Source: Schistocephalus solidus
Taxonomy: Eukaryota; Platyhelminthes; Cestoda; Diphyllobothriidea; Diphyllobothriidae
Direction: 5' to 3'
DNA: 64,000 nt
NCBI GenBank assembly: GCA_017591395.1
Contig: WEDG01001408.1
Coordinates: 186,001-250,000, forward strand
Positions within the stretch are counted from its first letter, which is position 1. The number at the start of each line of letters is the position of its first letter. Under the pieces are notes generated by a model. That model saw only the letters and a program-made list of their open reading frames with translations. It did not search any database and was not told the origin of the DNA. This document shows, in pieces, positions 31,938-45,773 of this stretch. The position numbers were made by a program, and so were the translations under genes.

Positions 31938-32298
31938 ATACTTGGTAACGTTTTCATACATGTTTGATACCCTTAACAATTCAAATATATTTTATAGAAA
32001 ACATGTGTGAAATACCCTTTCGTTTGTCAAGTTGGTTGCTAGCCATGTGTTCTGTAAATTGTTTACTCAAAAAGGACATATTAAGATGCTTAAATAGTTA
32101 TATTAAAATGCTTTTCAGTTCTAGAACACCATCCAGTCCTATCGACCGTTGCAACTCCTTTTATGTGTGAATGAAAATTTCATGGCCTTCACAATATCGA
32201 TAGAACCCTTTCTTCTATCGCTTAATTTGAAGAATTGATTTTCTACTGAATGAGTACAAGTGATAATGTTTTAAGAAATTCTGTGAAATATATTTGAA
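31938..32298 (+). repeat. Duplicated block, copy 1
   Basis: About 360 bp, nearly identical to 32622-32968 in the same orientation (for example ccatccagtcctatcgaccg and caatatcgatagaacccttt). It differs by a small deletion after catattaag and a few substitutions. The two copies flank a TA-rich core. Confidence 0.93.
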
Positions 32299-32301
32299 CT
32301 T

Positions 32302-32308
32302 GGATATA

Positions 32309-32361
<53 letters not shown>

Positions 32362-32485
32362 GTATATATATGTATATATATATATTTTTATATATGTATA
32401 TGTATATATGTATATATGTATTTATATGTATATATATGTGTATATCATATATATATGTATATATATATGTTTATATATACATATA
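32302..32485. repeat. (TA)n / TATG-rich microsatellite
   Basis: Long imperfect TA and TATG repeat between the duplicated blocks. Its ORF of repeated Tyr/Ile/Met is an artefact. Confidence 0.95.
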
Positions 32486-32546
32486 TTTTCTACTGACGAA
32501 GTACAAATGCTAATGTTTTAAGAAATTCTGTGAAATATATTTGAGC
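32486..32546 (+). repeat. Third, partial copy of the duplicated block
   Basis: About 60 bp (ttctactgacgaagtac, then gttttaagaaattctgtg) matching the 3' end of the copies at 31938-32298 and 32622-32968. Confidence 0.85.
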
Positions 32547-32552
32547 TGGTTT

Positions 32553-32557
<5 letters not shown>

Positions 32558-32605
<48 letters not shown>
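32558..32605. repeat. (TA)n microsatellite
   Basis: Almost perfect TA run between the partial and the second full copy of the duplicated block. Confidence 0.95.
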
Positions 32606-32608
<3 letters not shown>

Positions 32609-32621
32609 CTTGTATATATTG

Positions 32622-32968
32622 TACTTGGTAACGTTTTTCATACATGTTTGATACCCTTTACAATCCAAATATATTTTATAGAAAACATGCATGAAATACC
32701 TTTTCGTTTGTCAAGTGGGTTGCTAGCCATGTGTTCTGTAAATTGTTTACTCAAAAAGGACATATTAAGTTTTCAAAATGCTTTTCAGTTCTAGAACACC
32801 ATCCAGTCCTATCGACCGTTGCAACTCCTTTTATGTGTGAATGAAAATTTCATGGCCTTCACAATATCGATAGAACCCTTTCTTCTATCGCTTAATTTGA
32901 AGAATTGATTTTCTACTGAATGAGTACAAGTGATAATGCTTTAATAAATTCCGTAAAATATATTTGAA
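32622..32968 (+). repeat. Duplicated block, copy 2
   Basis: Counterpart of 31938-32298; see that entry. Missing about 20 bases after catattaag. Confidence 0.93.
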
Positions 32969-35900
32969 TTTTAAAGGCATGAAATCTAAACGGAATAATC
33001 ATGCTTAATAATTATTCCTTTTTAATCGGGTGTGGCTTTCGTCAACGACTGAATAGAGACATTGAAAAGCCGGCATCTCAGTGTGGCTGAACTATATTGG
33101 ACTTATTTTTTAAGATTATGAATATTACAACCCCATTTAATTACTCATGCCTAATTTGAAAGGCGTTTGTTTTTCGCGAGTGCTTATAATTTTTGCGTTT
33201 GGTAGAAGCACACTAGTTGGAAACCTGACGTAGAAGTTTCACTTATACGCTATTTCGACAGCCTTAATGCGCAGATAGTTTTTTTATTCAGTAAACAACA
33301 CTTAATCCAGAAAATGAACATAGACGCTGCTCCTATTAGAAAGACAAAGACACGCATAGGCTTTTATCATATTGACAGAAGCAGCAAGTACACTCGGATT
33401 TATTTGCTTAGCATTTTCTTGTAACTACTTGCCATTAAGATATTGCGGACGTATGTACTACATTCGCAAACCAAGACGGACCTTCTAGGCATCAAAACGC
33501 CTAGAAATGAAGTAAAGCTGTGAAAATATACCGAACACAGTTATCGATGGGGTGAAAGTCAAGCAGTCGACACATGGGAATGTTGGTGGCTTAGCTGATG
33601 AGCCGAAGCCTATGCAGCTGTTTTGCGGTGGCAGAATATTGATGAAACAGAGGCCTGGGCTGTAAGCTAGTACTGATTTCGACCGTATGGTAAATCATGT
33701 AATATTGTTATACTAAAATCTTGTTGTTGTCAGCTTATGTGTATTACACGATTATCTCACTGAAGCTTATGGGTTTCAACTCATACGTTCCTGGAAACTT
33801 TTGACTTACCATACAAAGCTCTGCGTGCACCGAGCGCTAATGTTGGTCCCTTATCACGTAGTATACAGTTTTATACCCGTATATAAATTTGTTGCTAAAA
33901 CCTCCTTCTACACAATGTACTAACTTGGAATCCATTGCAATGTACTCTGAAGTATGTTATGTTATTCCAAGACCAGTAAGAATCCAAAGAAGATTGCATC
34001 AAGTGGTCTGCCTGTTCCGTCAATCTGCCCGTCGAAACAGGGTAAAGCTGTTAACAAAGAAACAAAATACCAGGGATCCGGCATGTTGCCAAGATCAATT
34101 ATTTGAAGAGCACTTATAACCACTTTGGCCTAACTGGCACTTCGGTATATGACGTAGGAACAAAAAACTGCCCACAAACTTCAGACCTTCTCATATTATG
34201 CTGATTTCTCACTCGGATATCAGACTGTGCTACGTTGTTAACTGCAAGGAATTGCAAACACGAGCCTACGACCTGAGCATTATCCTTAGCACAACTACAG
34301 GGCGTTTGAAAAGTTTTACTTTGCCCATGAGGAACTCGACTACTAGGTTGAAATATCGGGTAAATGTACACACTTGTATGGACCAAAAGTTATATATATA
34401 TTACATTAAGCTAGATGCCTAGGATAAATGGGAACGGCAAGTTGAAATTCCCGAATTAACATTCATAGCACCTTCGTAGCAAACAATATCCTACTAACGG
34501 TATTTAAATTGCTGCCTTTCATTCGAACATCTAGCTTTACTTTACTTAGCCTTTTAATACTGAGTAAAATAGAGGTTACTGAAAGGATACTGTATCTAAC
34601 CCAAGACTCTTTAACGGAGATAAAAACAAGGTTGTATCCCTTTCGCTATTGTTTTTCTACTCGCGGGCCGGGAGACTGCCATTTCTTGAATTTGGACGTG
34701 AAAGGTCACCCAACCTTTCATTTTTGGTTCATTCACCCGCAGCTGGAAGTTTCTCAAATCTAGGTCAACGAGTTGATGTAATATTACAATATTTCCCTCT
34801 TAGAAAATGCGACACAGAACTAGCTTGTTTATAAGCTTTCCATGAAATTTCCTGCCCCTCTACAGCTGTATTCCGTATTAACAGGTGACATTTGACCGGA
34901 GTCTTTCTGCTGATGAAACAGAAATTGAAGCTTATGTCCGGTTATTGAACGCCATTTTCAGTGTCAACATCTCTAGTGTGCATGTTCCAGGGAAATTTAG
35001 GGTAGAGCTGATGCGCTGTATTGGAGAGGTCTACAAATCGTAAAGCTGAACTCAAGGAGAAATGACCAGAAGGCATAAATTCCCTAAATCATTTCTAGAG
35101 GATCATGATTGGATGTAAGTCATTTCCTGTAGGTGGTAGATGGTAACAAACCATAGCAGCGAAAAAAAGACAAAAGATTAAAAAATTGTCTAAATTTATG
35201 CAATCTATTACAGTTCAAACATCGTTGAAGTACACAACCTATTTTTGTTTCCTTTTTTACCTTTTTGTGTCCCATGTGAAGAACCAAATAGATACCCATT
35301 ACTCAGAAACGTTTGTAGTTAGTAATGTAAGCATTGACCAACATCGTTAGTTTATACGGCATTTAGGTGGCTCCGAATGCCATTTAAACCTTTAGATGAT
35401 AAAATCAGGGTTGACCTTTCTTTGTTTTGCCAGAAGCTTGTAGATATGTTGCAAGTCAACGGATTCGCTCAATACACGAGGAAGGTCGCTTCGGCTTCGC
35501 GAGCGGACAGTCTGCTGTAAAATGTCCTCCCTGCGAGCTCTTCAAATGTCAAAGCCGCAACATAACCTTTCTGATGGCGGCACAGCTTCTGGGTTATAGG
35601 GCCTATTTGTAATGCTCCCACCCATGAAAACCAAGAAAGTTAAATAAATAAACAACCGTTTTATAGATAGTATTCACACTATGACAGATTACGGCCAACC
35701 GTGCAAACCATAATAAAGGGCTATGATTTATGGAACAGATTTTGGTCGACATAAAGTAGCAGTCTTCTGACCTAACGTTTTTTCTTTCTATTAAATTTTA
35801 GTTGCAATCAGCTTGTATTTTTAGATGTTTTTTTCGTGAATAATGTTATTTTATAATTGTTTGTCCGATGCCCTGTTGTGTGACGGGGAGATAACCCTTT

Positions 35901-38900
35901 GTCCAACGTCCATTATATGTCGGCCTTTTTTAATTTGCAGTGTCAATGACGTCAATAGGGAGCTCAAAGGCTTCGCCTGAGTTGTCTTCTTCGCAGTTTA
36001 TATATCGCACAGGAAGACCACCTACCGTCATATAATAACTGCCTAGCAGTTGACGACTCTTTACTGTCATATTATTGTAAAAACGCAGAAACTGAGAGCA
36101 AAAATCGTGTGACTTCTTCTTGTCCTTTAAGTCCAAATATCAAGGAAAACATTTTTCGTAACAAGCAAGAACGCTTTCTTCAAAATATGCAACCGAATTT
36201 GAAGAAAAACTCTATGCTTGGCCTCTGCATGCCATCTAGATAAGAATGATCATACTACGTGGCATTTACGTAGGCCTAATATGTTTCAGAAAATTCAACT
36301 CATTGTTTCGGGTTAAATATATTCCAGATTATTTTGCATTCTACTTATGCTCAAGTTGAAACTGCAGATCAGTAGCTTTGGAAATGCAGTAATTTACTCT
36401 TTGGCAGTTCAATGCCTGATGATGAAATTTTAAGAGGCAGCAGATCACAGCACCATAACGAGAAAAACAACCTTACGAAACTTCATTCACACAGCTTTAT
36501 ATACCTATGCTAAATAATAAAGTAAAAGTTATGAACTACCAAAAATGGCTAACTCTATGCTATTTCAGCGTATATAAATCAGATCTGTGTTTCTTACAGC
36601 CTTACTTAACAAGTGAAAAAGGTTTGGTCGGCGAGACATCTGCAAGTTGTTAGCAATGCAGTTTTAAGTCAGAAAATAGCAAAATGCCCAATTGTAGACC
36701 GCTGACAATCTCTGAGACCGAAGAAATGGAGTTTGTAATCTTACAGTAGATTTCCTATCTCATGAAATGTCAATCGAAATTCTGAAATGTATTTTTGATT
36801 CAAAACCAAAGTACTTACGTGGGAGTTGTCGATTTGAGTATCGAACAGCCTCATTCCAAAATATTTAAGTCACAGTAGGATGCTGGCATTTAAAAGAGCT
36901 TCTCTGTAAAAATGGCTACCTATGTAGTATGAAATGTTTTCATTGACTTTCAGTGCTCTTATTAATTAGAGCATATTTTACAAAAAATACGCACACAAAA
37001 ATATTATTTCATGCACACGTTTTATAGAACATTATGTCTTCTTCGCATTTTATACTGAAAAAAATAGCTTTTGGTTTGAAAAAAGTGTCTAAATGTCTGA
37101 ATAATTTTGAACCCTACCAGCCGTTACAATTGAATCCACATTTTCCACAATACATGCTGTATACAATCTATGTAAATGAAAATTGCAAATTTCTCTATCG
37201 TATGAATAAGACATCACACAGTTCTTCAAAGTTTTGCAGTGGATTTTAATCATGTTTTATACCTTGTAAGGAACATGAATAAATTGATGCATTCTATGTA
37301 TTACAGATGAAAATGTCAAGGTCTTTAAGAATCTCATAATTAAAACCTTTTTAAAAACAGCAAGATACCATTTTTTCAAGTATAACATTTAAAGAGGATG
37401 CAATTTGCTATCAAGCGAGTAAAATAAATAATATTTATATGCACGTTTTCTGTAAAATATATTTGAAGTAATAAGAGCATCGAAATTCAATGAGAAAATT
37501 GCATACTAATTAAGTATACACATTTCACAGAGCGTACTTGTTGTGGCTGCACAATAATCAATAAGACAGCCCCGATTAAGTGATTTGTTTGAATCGCAAA
37601 CACGTTTCAGAATTTCGGTTGACTTTTCATAAGATAGGGCATCTACTGTACATGATAATTGAATTGAAAAAAAATTAAGACATATGTCTAGATAATAAAG
37701 TAAAAACTGAAATGATAACCACTATCTTACCTATTTTTATCAGCCAATTTTATTCTCTTTCTTCCGTCTTTGGAACCATTAACTTTTGACTTAATTGACG
37801 CAGCATCTGTCTTCTCGGATGGAGTATTAGCGAGGTGTTGAACCCAATTTACTCCACATTCCTGCGCGTCACAACCAAGCACTTAACTGGCTCAAACAAA
37901 TTACTTTAATGCCCCTATATTTTCAAATTATGTGACCAAATCCAAACAACAAACGTTTTTTAGTTGACCCGTGACTCGGAGTGCTAATATTTGCATTTTT
38001 GAGAACCATTCTTACAATAGATTGCCCTGAAAATTTGTTCCCTTACATGCATCAGCCCCATTGAAAATTACAAAGTAATTGGAGAAGCTGCTTATGTTTC
38101 ACAGTCAAAAGTTATATATTGCGGTTACAGGAGTTCACCAGGTCAGTTTTATTCACTCTTTGACATTTCGAGCCAATCGGCCTACTGTCCACCTTAGGAG
38201 ACTGAACACGCACCAAAAGTCACAGATATTTATATGACGTCCAGAACAGACACATTCTCCCCAGCTCCGCTCGGCCATATTTTCTGGAAGTGTCCAGGTA
38301 AAGATAATCGGAATCGCGCTTGTAACTAACACACGGATAGCGTTGGTCAGTCATTGTATTAATGCCTGGTGAGCAAACACGAGTGATAGTGACATAGTGA
38401 TGCCATTTGTTAAGTTCTCCCACGCAGTCGGTTCATTTTGACTGACTCCTAGTTTGATCCACTGTCTTCGTTATTAGCCAGTGGGAAAGCGGGGACATAA
38501 AGATAGTGGAGCCATTTACGTCCTCTTGAGTCAGACTCTCATTTTGCAAGATTTGGCTTGTCGGGAGGGGGTGGACTGGTAAATCCCTCAGCCGATCGAT
38601 GCCGTGCTCGAGAATCAGACCAATATGTTGTACTTTTCGGTTCGTTTAGTGACGTTATTCGTGTCCTATCAAAGTTCGGTCTGTTTATTGCAAAGGAACC
38701 AACCTTAGACTCTATTTTTATCATGAGATAAAGCCTACTTTATTCAAGGTTGTTTAATCAGTGACGTAATCACATGTAAAATGAGAAAAAGTGTAAAAGA
38801 AAAAAATACTCTTCGGAACGAGAGGTTTACAAAATTATTGCTCCTGAAATTTCATTTATCTTTAACTTCCGGTATATTAAACCATACGCTATAAAATCTC

Positions 38901-40250
38901 TAATTAAGAAGCTTTTATTTAAAGCCCTGTAATAGGGAATAAAAAAATACAAAATACCGTTTTATGTTGATCTTTAATGAATTCACTTAAGGGCTTACTT
39001 TTTTTCTCCTTTTAGTCTATTCGGAAAAGTCACAATATACAAGTAAATGAGGGGATTCGCCTTAATTATTAGCCAAAACTCGTCTATAGACCAGACAAAT
39101 AATATTTCATATAAACCAAGGACTATGTTTTAATGGTTGCCGCTAAAGACATCTTTGAGTTTGACAGCCTTTGAGGTACATAAGTACGACAAAATCAAAA
39201 AAGGAAGCACAAATCTGGGCTTTTTGGCGATAGAAAAACTACTCCCTTATTTACTGGCCATGATAAAACCCTTGATTGGTTGTGATATGAAGCCTGTTGA
39301 GATCGTGCTCAACTAAGCAACCTTATTTAAGCTCACTTACTGATCTGCCACCTAAAAGCATGAAATTTGTGACAGGGCCTGATGCTGATTGGTTTTATGA
39401 ATGAAAAATTATCAAAGCATAGCAATTAGTAAGCTAAAAGGCACATTAATGGAGTGATTCACGATATCTTGCAAATATAATGCCAATGATCTCTCAGTCT
39501 TGACATTCGATGAAGTCGGTGGATTGTAAGCAACACCATCTAAATTTGTGCGTTTTGATCTCTCGTTCTCACCCTCTGCTGTCTCTCCTTTTATAAAATT
39601 TCGATTTCAAAATTTCAAAAAGCTGTAGGTTAAATTTTTCTTCCTAAAGAAGGGAATGGAAGGTTACCATTTTCTACCTTTTTGGTCCTGCACCAATGAA
39701 TGGTCTTTGCAACCTAGTAGAATTGCTTAAAGTATCGGGTGTTGCAACTATAATACTAAGTTTCACAGTTTCAGGCTTCATCATAAATAACACCCATTTT
39801 CGGGTCAGTTACCTCGCGCCTAAACTTGGCGTCTTTGTGTATCGATAACGTCAAAACTGAAAAACAAACCCATAAAATAAAAGTTTACAGACCGATTAAC
39901 AACTCAAAGTTCTGGCAGCTACAGCTGTATAAAATCAGCGAAAAGATATCTGCACCTATATCAGTGACCGCAGCTGCCATTTGTTGTCATGTAATTAGGC
40001 GTACAAGTAGAGGAAATCATGTTGGCGTTACCTAACGCTGTAATTTGATTTGTCAGACGGTGGTTACACATAAATATTTTTAGTTTGACTGAATGTCTTC
40101 TACATTTTCAGAAAAAGGCCTTTTATGAAAGTGAAGGATCGATTGTCGGAAGTTGGGTATTTGCATTTTAAAAATAGGAAAATTGATAAGAACAGAGCGT
40201 TGTTGAAAGCAAAATGTGATAAAGGATTTTCATCATCGCCCAAAACGTAA
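32969..40250. other. AT-rich intergenic DNA, no gene recognised
   Basis: About 7.3 kb with only short ORFs. One minus-strand ORF (35930-36136) ends DVIDTAN and has an acceptor-like cttaaag at its 5' side, but no partner exon was found. No repeats of known class were recognised. Confidence 0.5.
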
Positions 40251-40255
40251 AGTGA

Positions 40256-40420
40256 TTTATAAAACATAAATGTAAGATTTGTCTGACCCAATCGCGCTAA
40301 ACCTGGTGACCTTGGTAAGGCTTGAATGCATGACAGTGGGTGCAAAGTATTTTGTACAACCAACACTCTAACTACCTGGTATACGAGGCTGCGACAAGAG
40401 TCCGTGAGTTTGGTCACATT
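40256..40420 (-). repeat. Possible tRNA-like SINE fragment
   Basis: The reverse complement has a box-A-like taccaggtagttagagtg and a box-B-like gcattcaagcc with SINE-like spacing. Diverged, so uncertain. Confidence 0.35.
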
Positions 40421-41814
40421 AAGGCCGACCTACCATAGTATGATAGCAAAATATTTTGAGATAGTAACCTGATAACCCACAGCAGGATCTCCTAAGCAAT
40501 GCTGATTTTGAAACTGCAAATGCAGGAGGGGCAATCAAAGCATGGGTATGCTGAAAGAGAACTTTTTTCGGTCCACTATGCCTTCATTGAGACATAACTA
40601 ACTCTAGCCACCACCTGAAACCGGAAACAAAAATTGCGCATTTAAGCTGCGCAGATGAACCACAGACGAGATCTACCGATGAGTCATAGGCACTTTCTCG
40701 AAAAGGAGTTCATCACTGCCTCACCAGCTAACACTCTCCGTCCGGTGTGTGTTTGTGTGCGCAAATGTGCCTTTCTGGGCTCAGATGGTGGTCAGTGTTA
40801 GAAATGAATGAATGAAGGCAAAAGGATCCCGAAACAGGACCATATGAATCTGAAAGCAGATCTATCATCATGCTCCCCGCCATTATCACTTCGTCGAGTT
40901 AGCTCAGATAGAACGTTACCTTTTGCCACCTATTCGGAGTTTATTTGCTTCTGGAAGCCAGTGGATCGATACACCCCATTTTTGCAGGCAAATGTGTTTT
41001 GCCATTCCTTGAATGACTTGAGAAGTCTCAACAGTGTCTCACATCAGGGTCAAGGCGTTTCATGCCTTAAAACCTGCTTCCGTGAATCGTCGAAAGAAAC
41101 GTTTTTGCCCTTCCTGCGTCTTCCTGCAACCAGCTCATCGAGTAAGTTAAAATATTGAATAAACCAATCAGTAAACGATCGCTTTCAGCACACTATCACC
41201 AAGCGCCAGCCATGGCTGCATCTATGCTCTTGGAATAGGGTTGAGGTACGAGGGGATGGTGGCGGATGCAGGAGCTGAGGCCCCTCTGTTAGGAGAGATG
41301 GCGTGAAGGAGGGCTAGGCTAATCTCTCACTGTTAAGCCCTGTTCGTCGGATTGTCAAGCGAACGGCCACACTCTGCGTGTTACGGTCCGAGAAAAATTT
41401 GATGATTTTGCAAAGTCCTTTCAGTGCAGAGTGCAGGATTGCGTATGCTGGTAGTGGTTGCCTCCGTGGCTGCCGAAAATAGTTTTTAAACTTGGTTTCT
41501 AACATTAACCTTTCCAACCGGTGATGAGGACAACAAACCATTGAAACTAGCAACGTAAAGTTCTTCCGCAATTTATTAAAAACCAATCACAGACGTGGTA
41601 TATGCTTTGGTTGGATTGTGATTGTAGAGGATTTATGAGCAGGTTTCTTCAATTCACTTTGATTTTTCAAACTGAACATTACACTCGAGCCGCAGTTTTG
41701 ACTAACGCGTTGCCGTGTCTAACACTGACATCCGCTGACGCCGATAACGTCACATCGTGTAGGGTTATGCTGGCAAGGAGTGGGTTTTCTTCTTAACTTT
41801 TTGACAACACTAGC

Positions 41815-41910
41815 CTTAATATAAACCCTAAGCTACAGTGTCCACTGTCCCTTAAACTCAACCCTTATCCCAAACTTTAAGCCTAGCCCTAAACCTAAAT
41901 CTTTTCCAAC
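41815..41910. repeat. Degenerate CCCTAA-like interstitial repeat
   Basis: Recurring words aaccctaag, caaccctta, gccctaaacctaa in a C-rich/A-rich run. It resembles a decayed telomere-type repeat. Confidence 0.5.
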
Positions 41911-44900
41911 TATACCCGTAATTCGACGTATGTACTTTCGTTCTGCTGACGGTTCCTATCCTCATATCCTGTTTAAGTGGCCAATTAAGTAATACTCACC
42001 CAATATTTTAATGCTCTCCTTGCTGTTGCCGATGATATCAGCAAGTGCGCTTCTGCCAACCTTGCGCACAATAAGCGCATTCATGCCATGGAGTCAGCGA
42101 ATTGACTCACTTCTGTGAAAAAAATCCCTTTTAAAAGTGAATAAGTCAACGTGGGTGTTGAATCCCTCCTACTACCCAACGGTCTTCTGCCGCGTAGCCA
42201 TCTCCCACCCATACTTTCCACCTCTCAGCACATCACCCATTTCAACTAGTTCCAGGGAATTGTTTCGCAAGTAAAACGTTGGCAAACTTTTAAATTTGCA
42301 ATTGTACATGCCGAATGACGATTTGCCGAGTGTAGTTCTTCGTGTGCGTGGTCATACTTGAACTGGGATTAAGCGCCTACGAAGGAATATGAATAAAATG
42401 CGTAGGTGTTTATATTGCAGACGGAAAAAAATCAAACAATTTAATACGCTAATTAAATATGCCAAATACATTTTAGTTTGGAGATCCAAGGAAGTTTATT
42501 AACTCTATTGAGACGTGCGCGAGTTTTTTTATATTCCTTAACCTATTATATTGACTAAAGGCTGGGACTCGAACAGTTGAGTATGGTTTGAAACATTTAT
42601 TTTTGCATAAAATCTCACTTGCAAGGTGTAATAAAACATTTGGTAACATATTTTTATTTTTGGAATGTTTTAGCCCTTCCCTAACCCCTGGCTTCCTGTA
42701 AAGGGCAGTTGTGACCTTATCCGAACAGAGGTTCTTTTCCAAGAGAAAGTAAATACCCATTTATAACGCCAAATTTATTAGGAAAAAAACATGTTCTTAT
42801 GCATCGAAAGCACGGATTTTCGAAGTAACGTTTGGAAACATATTATGATCTCACAATATGCAAATGCCAAGTTGACTTGGCGGGATATGTTGCACAGACG
42901 GAAACACAGATGACATTACCAATTACGAAGTATACACTCTAGCAATGGAACTTGGCACCGAGTTTGTTTCCTTCCGTGCGCGCTGGGCAAAATGATGATA
43001 AATTAGTGTGTCTGGAAGAATTTTCAGATGGCGAAAACTTCCTCCACGGAGTAATGTGGAAACAGTCCCATGCAGAAACAGTTGTTAAAACAGTATTCAG
43101 AATAAATTTGGCATTTAATTGCTTCATAAATTACTCTCATTTATCGGATGTACAAGGATATGGGAACCCTGTGGTCGAAGCGTAGGTGAAAAAGCCATGA
43201 AAACCAATTAGGCTAGAACACTCGTGGGATGCTTTAAAGGTCCCAAAATTTACAAGTATCACGTTTTGACAGCACTGTTGCAATGGATTTTGTGTCAAGA
43301 GAAATGAGGATTTGTCAAAATTCAAGTGTGAAAATGGGCCATCCAGCGTAAACTCTAGAACAATAATTAAAGTAAACTGTGAATATGGCGCAAAAATATA
43401 CTGGAAAAGCATTGGCTAATTTTGCCTGGTGAACCAAATATAACATAGGCAGCGTATTCTCAAAGAACTAGAATGAAAATCAAAGTTTTCGGTATGGTAA
43501 CTTTGCAGAATTATGTGATGAACAGATGAAAATGTCCAAAAATTTGGCGTGACGGTTAGCATAATCATGCATGGTAGGTAAGCGGAAATATTTAATTCGT
43601 GCTAAGAAAAACGCTGGTTGTTGATGAGATCTTTCTCCAGCGACTGATGTACTTACTGTCAATCATTAACAGCTGGCCAGTGTCTTCATTCGTATGGTTG
43701 GTCGAATTGGCTAAAGATTTTGTATTTGTACTTGTACAACTTTGCCACTTAAATAATTGACTAGGTTTCAGGTTTTGGCCTTAAAAACACACAATTGAAA
43801 AACGGCGCACTTTATTGTCCTCGCAGTGCAAACAAATCAACAAGTGAAATGGGTGGGAACATTGATTCTAGATTTTATTTTCTAATATTCAGATCTCTAT
43901 GTTTAAAATTCATTAAGAATATATACTAGCTTTAGCAGATGGGAAGCGAACAGTGCAAACTGATGTGCAAAAAGAATAATTTATCTTCACGTGTAGCCTC
44001 AAGAAAAATGTTTAATCTTCAAGGCCTGTTCCTAAACCCTACCAGAGAAACCTGCGAAGTCAGCCCGAGTACTTAAGAAATCAGTTCAATAGTCACGATG
44101 CACCGGGATGCGTGACCACTGATTGCAATGGAAACCGACATAAGAAAGTTTTTTTCGCATACGTAAAGGAGAAGGGGATTTTTTTAAACAAAGTTTTCGC
44201 AGAATAAATTTGAACAAGGATAAGGCAGCTCAATATGTGAAATTTACTGGCTTCATAAAATTAAGTGAACTCTTATTCAATTGCGTGGGATTATGGAATA
44301 ATACTAAGATAAAGTGTTCAGTTGGAAAACGACCTAGGGGCTCAAACATGATAGGTAAATAAATACGGGGAACGCTGATCTGACATGCTGGTGGACAAGG
44401 CCTTTAGGCGGGAAGGAAGTTGTATAGGTGAGATAGTTCGGGTCATAGCGAAACCTCGCCAAGCGTGGTTATGTCTGCACCGCATGGGGCATTACTCAGT
44501 CATGTGGGGCGGGAGAGAAAATGGGGCAACTTTCCTCGCTGATACTCACCATATCAAAGCAAAACAAATCACTTACTGCAACTGCTCACATAGGTCTGGC
44601 TTTCCTCCTTCCTATTACAGTGGACTCCAAAAAGGACAGGAGACGCCCAGTAGTGGCTCGAAGAAAGGCTTAAAATGCAGCCGTTGAGCCCTCTAGATGT
44701 CCACCAGAAGCTTTGTAATTGAACGTCTTGGTACCTTAATTTTCGCCCTCAACAGACTTTTTGATATACTCTCAGCTGACTGAGTTTCAGCAAATTTTGC
44801 GTGTGGTCAGTGTGTATGAGCAGGATGTCTTTATTTGATCTAACTGGGAGGGTCGTTGCAGTGCTTTTCAAAAACAAATTTAAAGTGACGTTTGTCTGTT

Positions 44901-45149
44901 AACTCATGTGTCAAAACCATCGGTTAATCAGGTTTGACAAAGTATTACCCTTTAAAGTTATGTAGATACCGAAAGATTTGTGTGATTATTACTGCTGAAC
45001 TTTCTTGTCTGATTTGGCCATATTCATTTATGATTTTCTCCTGATACCTTTGTTTCCCTGAAAACTTTCCTTCAGGATACTGAACTCAGTAGGGTACGGA
45101 AATATGAAGCTCCCATGATACGAGTTGCCTTGTGCCGAATCATAGGGAA

Positions 45150-45240
45150 AAAAGCGTTAATCTTTAGGTTACGGTTAGGTTTGGCTTTGTGGTTAGGGCT
45201 CAGACTAGAGTTGAGGTTAGGTTTAAGCTTGGGGCTAATG
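45150..45240. repeat. Degenerate TTAGGG-like interstitial repeat
   Basis: Recurring ggttaggttt, ggttagggct, gaggttaggttt words, the opposite strand of the type seen at 41.8 kb and 63.87 kb. Confidence 0.5.
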
Positions 45241-45414
45241 GTATGACACGGGGGATTCTTATATCTGTCTTATCACTGGCCATCATCGATCATGTCAGAA
45301 AAACAGTTTTGTTGTACCTCTTTGGCAGGCACGAAACCAATTTTTTCTCCTGAATTGGAACGAAACCAAGAAAATGAATGTACTAATATCTCCAACTAGG
45401 TTTTTGATAGATGG

Positions 45415-45505
45415 CTGTGCGGCTGCTCGTGGGCCTCAACAGTGAGCCCCAAGGCAGAACCGGACGAATTAGTCCCGTAACCAATCGGTGAGTGTTCTTC
45501 AGCAA
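45415..45505 (+). repeat. SINE tail fragment
   Basis: The words cggctgct, gagccccaaggcagaacc and tagtcccgtaaccaatcggtg match the 3' part of the tRNA-like SINE (compare 53427-53500 and 53110-53195). Confidence 0.65.
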
Positions 45506-45735
45506 TGATACATGGATCTCTTGATAAAAACATGCACAATTCGCAATAAAAGAACGTCTTTATAAAAGGCAGCGTGTCGTTCGTCTTTGCAGGTGCCTCA
45601 TTCATAGCCTTGATTAGAAATCCCCATCTCTCCGGCTTTAAGGTATGAAACGATTTCATCCACACATTGTCTATAAAATCCAGCTCGCTGAAACATTTGG
45701 GCAAACTTTCACTCGAGGTTTGACATGAGATGGCT

Positions 45736-45773
45736 GATATAACTGGTCCCAAGGGACTGGCCAGAGTTATATC
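45736..45773. repeat. Short inverted repeat
   Basis: The arms gatataact and agttatatc enclose ggtccc/gggac, forming a two-step hairpin. Function unknown. Confidence 0.6.

Larger units (their letters stand above)
40421..45410. other. Intergenic DNA, no gene recognised
   Basis: About 5 kb. A 116-codon ORF (40808-41158, plus) shows no recognisable domain. A CCCTAA-like patch lies at about 41815-41910 and a TTAGGG-like patch at about 45150-45240. Confidence 0.5.

Noticed and set aside
32294..32521. Tyr/Ile/Met-repeat ORF
   Set aside because: Pure translation of a (TA)n/TATG microsatellite.
33590..33640. Hammerhead ribozyme at a ctgatgag word
   Set aside because: No GAAA partner or stem III at the needed distance.
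40808..41158. 116-codon plus-strand ORF
   Set aside because: No domain, no splice-consistent neighbours and no compositional sign of coding; kept only as part of the spacer description.
45396..45752. 118-codon minus-strand ORF
   Set aside because: Its C-terminal part is antisense to a SINE tail and the rest has no recognisable domain; likely chance.
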